From Echinostoma caproni (lineage: Eukaryota; Platyhelminthes; Trematoda; Plagiorchiida; Echinostomatidae), in assembly GCA_900618425.1 (NCBI GenBank), contig UZAN01056242.1, positions 1-13,776 of the forward strand: 13,776 nt of DNA, read 5' to 3'. The notes under the pieces are model-generated. The model was not told the DNA's origin and searched no databases. It worked only from the letters and a program-made list of their open reading frames with translations. Positions within the stretch are counted from its first letter, which is position 1, and every line of letters begins with the position of its first letter. Positions 8,158-13,776 of this stretch are shown here, in pieces. The position numbers were made by a program, and so were the translations under genes.

Positions 8158-8182
8158 ACGGAGGCGGATATGCATTGATGAG
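8158..8182 (+). repeat. Possible relic of the hammerhead SINE
   Basis: ACGGAGGCGGATATGCAT followed by TGATGAG matches the junction between tRNA head and hammerhead of the 122-345 element (ACGGAACGGTGGATATGCA then CTGATGAG), allowing a 2-nt and a 3-nt gap. The first core C is lost, no stem II can form and no GAAA follows, so it would be a dead ribozyme. A looser upstream match (TCCGAGTATACAAAAG, about 8123-8138, to the B-box region) is suggestive only. The match is short and could be chance. Confidence 0.3.
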
Positions 8183-8817
8183 TTCTGTGTGTAATGCGTG
8201 AGTGACATCTGGGAGAAAATTGTTGCAGGCGTTTTCGCAAGAGGCAAACTGCTTGTCGGCGCTAAAGTCAGGTAAGTGCAAATAGGGAATATTCCTTGTG
8301 CGTGAAATGATTTTATCTGAGTGATGTATAATTGCATCGGTTTAAACTCTGTGAACAGTAATTAACACCAATATGTGGTCGAGGAGATGAGTGAAAACTC
8401 AAGAGAGTGCAAAACGAGTGAGCGAATGCAGTGGAACATTTCAAGACTGCCAGCGGGAGATGTGGTAAAACAATCATGGAACCTTTTTTAAAAGAGCAGT
8501 TCATATGCGAAGTCCACTTGAAATGGTCGCAGACGCAAATCTCAAGTTATTACAAAAAAGACTTATTGTGGGGACCATCTAGTTGCTAACATAGAGTACA
8601 CAGCAATAACTTTCAAACGAGGGAAGATGGTGTCCTTTGGTGAGTGAGAGGCGTTAACAGATAAATGGAAATACCGACAGCATGTGTTTGAGGCCAATAA
8701 ATTGGCTGTGGAAAACCGGAATCACCTTGGCATTCGGAGCTAATGGTGACATTATCAGCACACTGAATAAGAAAATCATCAGGATTCATGGGGAGTTCGC
8801 AAATATGTGGGGGCTCA

Positions 8818-8868
8818 GAATGGACCGGTCACGAATTAGAGGNGAATGGACCGGTCACGAATTAGAGG
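8818..8868. other. 25-bp duplication around an N: probable assembly join
   Basis: Bases 8818-8842 and 8844-8868 are identical over 25 bp (starting GAATGGACCGGTC, ending TTAGAGG) and are separated only by the N at 8843. The simplest reading is that two contig ends that really overlap were scaffolded with a nominal one-base gap instead of being merged. The 64-codon frame crossing it (8682-8876) should not be trusted. Confidence 0.85.
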
Positions 8869-10462
8869 TAAAATAATCCATGAGGAAAGATAAAGCAACA
8901 AGAGACAATGCAAGATTATTCAAGAGAGACAAAGGGACCACCAATCATTGCGTTCCAATTTTTAATCAGTTTGCTTACAAGCCCTGGGTGCTGACAAAAG
9001 AAACCAACAGGGTACTTAAACGTGCTTTCATCGAGCTTTTTGGCAACCAGAACTTTACCATCACACTGAGAAGTGTACCTTTTCTTACGGGTTACTGTTT
9101 GTTTAGGCTATTTTTCACCAATGTGTTTTATAATTGCTCTAGAGATTTGCCAATCACATGTTCTTGCTGAGTGGCAATACGCTTTGAATTTGAATATGCT
9201 TTGAATAGCTTAGACGCGCGGTATTCCCAAATGGTATGTGCTTTGTACCGTTGAAGTGAAATGTACTTGTGCAAGATTGATAACAACCTGTGTCTGAACG
9301 TATTTCTTATGACGCTCAGTTGGAGATAATCGAAGCCTCAGGTTCCCTCAGGAACTTCACACCAACAAGAAGTGATGTTCGGGCGGAAATCGTGTTCCTC
9401 ATAGTGAAGTTGTAGTTTATTTCACCAACCCGAGACATTTAAAGTACCTCAGTCATGTCAGACTTTCCTTCAGTGGAGAGTGCACACTGTCGGAGTTAAC
9501 AGGGTTTCGTTGTAAGACTGTAAGAACTGGTCTTGGATACTAAAGACACCTATTGGAATGAATACTATCTCAAAACAATCATTTGCTCTTGATTGGGATG
9601 TTGTGTGAGCATGGACGAGGTTCGTAATTTTGCATTGGTTGCGTGTAGATACTCGTTCCCTTGAAGATACCACTTTCAATAATTGGAGTGGGCAAAAATT
9701 TGGACTCACCAGTCACGATCCGTCAAGGTGAAACACGAAATCTTACCGGTAGTCGTGTGCCAAACTTACCAGTCACCGAGACGCATGGAAAAGGTCATAG
9801 AAGTCGCGGTTAGGTTAACTGGAAAAAATCGATGGCATTAAATATTGTGCACAAAAGGATGTCATTGGCTAACTAGATCTCCATAAATCGTCTGCTTATA
9901 TTTTCTTCACCACATAACTTCTGTTTGAATCACACGAGTTCTGCTTGGTCGACAATAATCGCCTGTAATTCGTTGTCCAGAAAATACAAAGCGTAGCCCC
10001 TTATCTGACGTTTTCTCAGTGGCTTGATGCGTCACGCAATTACTGTATGCTGCCTCTGATGACTAAGGCATGCTATGCATATGCCTAACCATCGTTTATC
10101 TTTGAGTGTTTTTTTCGGCTGTGCCGAACAAGGCTGGGTGACGAGATACGGCGATGTGACTGTAATTTGGGCCGAAGAGTATGAAAAAGCTTAGCTTCTA
10201 TATTCACTTCCTTTGTTCCTAGGCAACATCCTGATTAGGATCCAGGAGAGACCGGTTGTTGGATTAAGATCTAGTGAGGAATACTGATGAAAACAGAGAT
10301 CAGGAGTTTGAATGCTGACTTTGAAATCCGCTTGAAAGAAAAAAATAAACAAACTAATGTAAAACATTCGAAAACCATAATTAAGTATACGGTGGGAACG
10401 CGCGCGATAAAAGTGATTACTCATATTGTTGCTGCGGTCCGATGTTTGTTCCCACCCCGGAT

Positions 10463-10482
10463 TTATATATATATATATATAT
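10463..10482. repeat. (TA)n microsatellite
   Basis: About nine to ten uninterrupted TA units ending ATATGTA. Simple sequence only. Confidence 0.9.
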
Positions 10483-11119
10483 GTATTTCTACTGCTTCCC
10501 TCAGCACATTAAAACCTACACTAACATAAAGAACTTCTTTGAATTTCAGGCAAGGGGTCAGTACTGAAGAGCATCTAGTTCAGAAGCAAACAATGATTAA
10601 CCAATTTCTAGATTTAGATCAATAGTGTATACCAAATGAGATATTGTTGACTCGTTGGAAAAAGAAGTTACCGTACGAATTGGTGAACTGCGAAATGCAC
10701 GAACAACCAGCGTTGGTTTTGCGTCATGTTTTGCGGATCATTCGGCAATGAACCTCACGAGATAAAAAAACGACGATTGTTGACAAACAGAATTCACAAA
10801 CTGAAGGCGATTAACCAATCAGGACTGCTCACTTCATTAAATGACAGTTTTCACGCCAAATGCAATACAGGAATTATGGTTATTCTGACGAGTTGACAGA
10901 AGTTCGTCCGGTGGGCATGCCCCAATGAGGTGCAACTCTCTCGATATCGGTTGTCCGATCATTGTGAAACCACAAATAGCTGATTCATTGTTACCGTTGC
11001 AACGTTGATCAAGTTTGTCTTGTGGTATTACTTTCTTACCTCACTTTAGATTGTACAGTTCATCATAGCCCACGAAGAACTATCCTAGCATGTTATACAT
11101 GTGTTCATAAATCTTATTG

Positions 11120-11141
11120 GAAAAAGAAGGGAAAAAGAAGG
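11120..11141. repeat. 11-bp tandem duplication, two copies
   Basis: GAAAAAGAAGG occurs twice in direct tandem, a minor replication-slippage-type repeat. Confidence 0.85.
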
Positions 11142-11949
11142 GTCTCTGAACGTTTCTGTCATTAATGTTTTGGTAATAAGAATACTTTACTCGAAAAGAT
11201 AAAAACGGCGGATACCGTCTTTTTGTGAAATCTTGGAGCTACGACTCACGATGGTTATGTTGGCGGATAATTTCTGGGACTTGGGTGGAAACAGTTACTC
11301 ATTTGTGGAGTCAGTGAAGTTTGTGGTTTGGTGAAAGATAACTGTGTCACACAGTTTCCTTCGAAAGATAATATTTTTTGAAAATAATATTTCAGGTAAC
11401 GGTAAGAGTTCCGAGCAGAACTACACACGTTAGTGATAAATGAGAAATAGAACCCCAAATAAATTATAAATGGCCAGAGATCTGAAAATCAAAAGTTATG
11501 CGTGCAATTTGACAATAAAATAATGGTCCCTAACTTGTGCGCAACAATACGGCCTCAGCGGAGGCACGAACAACATTAGCTTGCTCATCATTTGGCCACA
11601 ACTCGGTTTTTTGGACAAGTGACAAATGTCATTCATAAACTGGGATTCGGAGCGTAAATAACCCGTTGTAAACCAAATCGTATCAAGAAGCGACCCTATG
11701 GGTACCTTTTACCCGACCTTTGCCTGTGGATTGTGTAGTTGTCCAAATAACTGGATTGATCAGAACAAATGACCTTGCGATAATTTTGCCGACGCTTGTG
11801 CGCTGAATGATGATTGGTCAACGTATTTTACGTGTTATTTACACCATCAAGTTGAAGATTGATTCCCGTTTTTCTAACAATTTGTCCCATATTGTGACAC
11901 TGCTGGTTAAAAGAACAAGGTAACCTTTTCAGATCATCCTTTCAATCAC

Positions 11950-11964
11950 TCAAGTCAAGTCAAG
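11950..11964 (-). repeat. Terminal (TTGAC)n of the LINE
   Basis: Three TTGAC/CTTGA units at the 3' end of the LINE. Their position just past the last coding-like frame suggests they mark the element's end and the priming site for target-primed reverse transcription. Confidence 0.55.
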
Positions 11965-11971
11965 AAAAGCT

Positions 11972-13776
11972 TTATGCACCCAAAAAGTGAATTTTCAGCA
12001 GTCTACGAGTTCTATAGTGGATAGATAAAATAATTGTAATAAAACATACAGTATGAGAAATTCTGCACTTTAATAAATGAGAGAAAAAAAATTGGGGAAA
12101 GAGTTTTTCTTTGAGGTGGGTGAGGATATGCTGATGATTCACTAGTAAACGAGCTAGGTAAGGAATTGCACTGTTTTGATATGTGGAAGTCCGCGCAGGA
12201 GGCAGTTGATATTTAGAGCGTGTCCGGGGAATTGACAGGGCTTTCGCGATATCTTGCTGCAGACAGTGCCCTTGATCACGTATTATCCTGTCAATGAATG
12301 TATCACAAGCGTCAAGATGCTTGGAAATGAAGAAATCAACTTAAACAACATTATCAACTCCACTCTAGCGGGACAAAAGATTAAGGGATCTTGAAAATAA
12401 AGAGAACTCTTTTTCTTTCAGTCCGGGGATAAAAATCGGGGAGCAGTATAGCCAGTTTGGAAGAATGCAGGCAATCACAAATTTAAGACTAATATTATGC
12501 GGTACGGCCAGCTACCTGAGCCTGTAAGCATAGAAAGACAGTTTTCCAACTTCAGTGAAAATGTTGATGACATGGGCAGACCAGGACAGGTTATGGGTAA
12601 GGGTGACACCAAGGTATTTAACAGATGCAGATTTGGGAATGCTTTGATTGTAAATTCTAAGATCAGGGAGATTATCAACTAATGAAAAACAACGGTGGCC
12701 GGTTTTAAGACTAAATGGAACTTCAGTGCACTTACTGATGTTAAGTACAAGGGAACGGGTCACAGACTAATCGTGAAGTTCATTAAGACTATCCTGGAGA
12801 GGTCGAAAAAAGTATAAAATAAAAGCTGGGCAACCAATCACAACATCACCAGCATACTTACAAGCAATAAAGTTGGTGAGAATGGGCAGATGTTGTATAT
12901 TCATAAAAAACAAGAAAGGGGACTAAATGGAACCCTGAAAAACACCGGCTTCAATGTTAATAGAAGGCTGTACACCATCGAGTGGAGTGAACTTAGTCCT
13001 ACGGGAGAAGTAGTTGATTAGTTCATTCAAGACTTCAGGAGTTAGACTACACTCAGAAAAAACGATCAATTAACGGTCTTTGGTCGAGAGAGCCAAAAGC
13101 GTTTGTATAGTCAAGAAAAGTTAAACGAGTGGTACCAGCGCCATTGTCAAAGACGGAAGCAAAAGAATGAACAATATGAGCAACGGCTTCAAGTGTGGAT
13201 AAATGGGGTTTATAAGCAAATTGTAAAGGGTCATGGGCGTTGCAGTGGGGTATCATGCGGTGCAGCAAAACATTTTCAAAAGCCTTCAGCAGCACAGATG
13301 TGCAGGCAATAGGACGGTACTTTGACGATCCTTTCTTTGGGATTGGTCTGATCCTGGCTGACCTCCGATAATCGGAGATCGTTCCATATGACAAACAAGT
13401 ACCAAACAATTCGGCAATGGGTGTCGCAAGCTGGTCGGCGCAGGCTTTCAATAAATGAGGCGCTAATCCATCGGGACCATGAGCTTTATTGGCCTTGATT
13501 CTCCTCAAAACTTGGAGGACCTCGTCCAGAGAAACGGGGTTTATTGCCTCATGGGTGGGAAACGGAAGTGGAAGGGAGCTAGATGCAGGTACAGAAGCAA
13601 ATTGACGGTTAAGTACCTCAACGTTGGGACAAGAATTAATGCGTGAGCCACAGAGTTTCCGCAAGGTGGTCCATATCTGAAGAAAGGTATTATTGCCCAA
13701 AACAGTCTCGACGTACATCCCGTTCAGGCGTCTTACTTCTGCTCTAATCAAAACAGAGAGGTGTTCGACACTGTGA
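11972..13776 (-). pseudogene. LINE reverse transcriptase, inactivated
   Basis: RT motifs in order on the minus strand: KANKAHGPDGLAPHLLKA (fingers), IRPIPKK and YRPIACTSVLLKAFENVL, QFAYKPHLSTLEA, motif A FLDYTNAF with its catalytic Asp, motif B GVFQGS, motif C YAGD (12856-12845), motif D LNISKC, motif E VKYLGVTL, then thumb/C-terminal residues such as FVIACILPNWLYCSP. The frame is open from the window edge to TGA at 13055-13053, where a one-base shift is needed. From there one frame runs to a TAA at 11974-11972 but is broken by stops at 12925-12923, 12769-12767, 12514-12512, 12367-12365 (all TAG) and 12343-12341 (TAA). The catalytic box should be YADD; its first Asp is Gly. The true stop may lie earlier than 11972. 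The enzyme would copy the element RNA at a nicked target; this copy cannot. Confidence 0.9.

Larger units (their letters stand above)
8869..11942. other. Unannotated stretch, no recognised gene
   Basis: About 3 kb of AT-rich sequence. The longest open frame is 96 codons (8880-9170 plus), with no recognisable domain. A perfect 6-bp hairpin TTCGGC-TGT-GCCGAA lies at 10114-10128 and a short tandem of GCTTTGAAT near 9180-9206. No tRNA, SINE or transposon protein was seen. Confidence 0.5.
11943..13776 (-). mobile_element. CR1/Jockey-group LINE, 3' part, runs off window
   Basis: A non-LTR retrotransposon lying on the minus strand, entering at the right edge and ending near 11943. The reverse transcriptase is recognisable from about 13550 to 12400 (see the pseudogene entry). 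Past the coding region comes an AT-rich 3' end closing with a short tandem, CTTGACTTGACTTGA (11964-11950), similar to the short terminal repeats that end CR1-group elements instead of a poly(A) tail. The 5' UTR, any ORF1 and the endonuclease domain would lie beyond the window. Clade assignment is from RT motif style and is less certain than the LINE call. Confidence 0.85.

Noticed and set aside
8775..8840. Zinc-finger-like reading (FANMWGLRMDRSR) on the plus strand
   Set aside because: No cysteines or correctly spaced histidines, and the frame runs into the probable assembly join at 8843.
10114..10128. TTCGGC-TGT-GCCGAA hairpin as a terminator or small RNA
   Set aside because: Six pairs only, preceded and not followed by the T run, and no gene adjoins it.
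13103..13312. 69-codon plus-strand frame
   Set aside because: It is the antisense shadow of the LINE reverse transcriptase.

Overview
The window looks like eukaryotic nuclear DNA from a flatworm, most probably a trematode. The case rests on repeats: a short tRNA-headed element carrying a hammerhead ribozyme (the architecture known from the schistosome SM-alpha family), a CR1/Jockey-group LINE and a Ty3/gypsy-like gag. The DNA is AT-rich and gene-poor, with no bacterial-style gene spacing. The species assignment is inference. I found no host protein-coding gene I could defend; the recognisable content is decayed mobile elements in unrecognised sequence. Two single-N positions (5089 and 8843) suggest a draft assembly.

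Layout. 122-473: a tRNA-derived SINE on the minus strand whose body is a hammerhead ribozyme, placed head to head with a second copy of the same body on the plus strand, so two hammerheads diverge from a 109-bp inverted repeat. 1388-1545: a second, different tRNA-derived SINE on the plus strand with an (ATAAA)-type tail. 3250-3545 (minus) and 5800-6055 (plus): two diverged copies of an unnamed repeat in inverted orientation. They bracket a broken LTR element on the minus strand: a frameshifted gag (about 5305-4746), a 174-codon open linker (4689-4165), a polypurine tract and a 127-bp LTR (3942-3816). Neither pol nor a 5' LTR is visible. 8158-8182: a possible relic of the hammerhead SINE. 8818-8868: a perfect 25-bp duplication around an N, probably an assembly join. 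11943-13776: a minus-strand LINE running off the right edge, with a reverse transcriptase inactivated by one frameshift, five in-frame stops and a YAGD catalytic box.

The part most worth following up is the hammerhead pair. The arms differ at only 8 of 109 positions, and all three differences inside the ribozyme helices keep the pairing, including one compensatory pair in stem II. The stretches 474-1387, 1546-3249, 6056-8157 and 8869-11942 hold only short open frames, simple repeats and nothing recognised.
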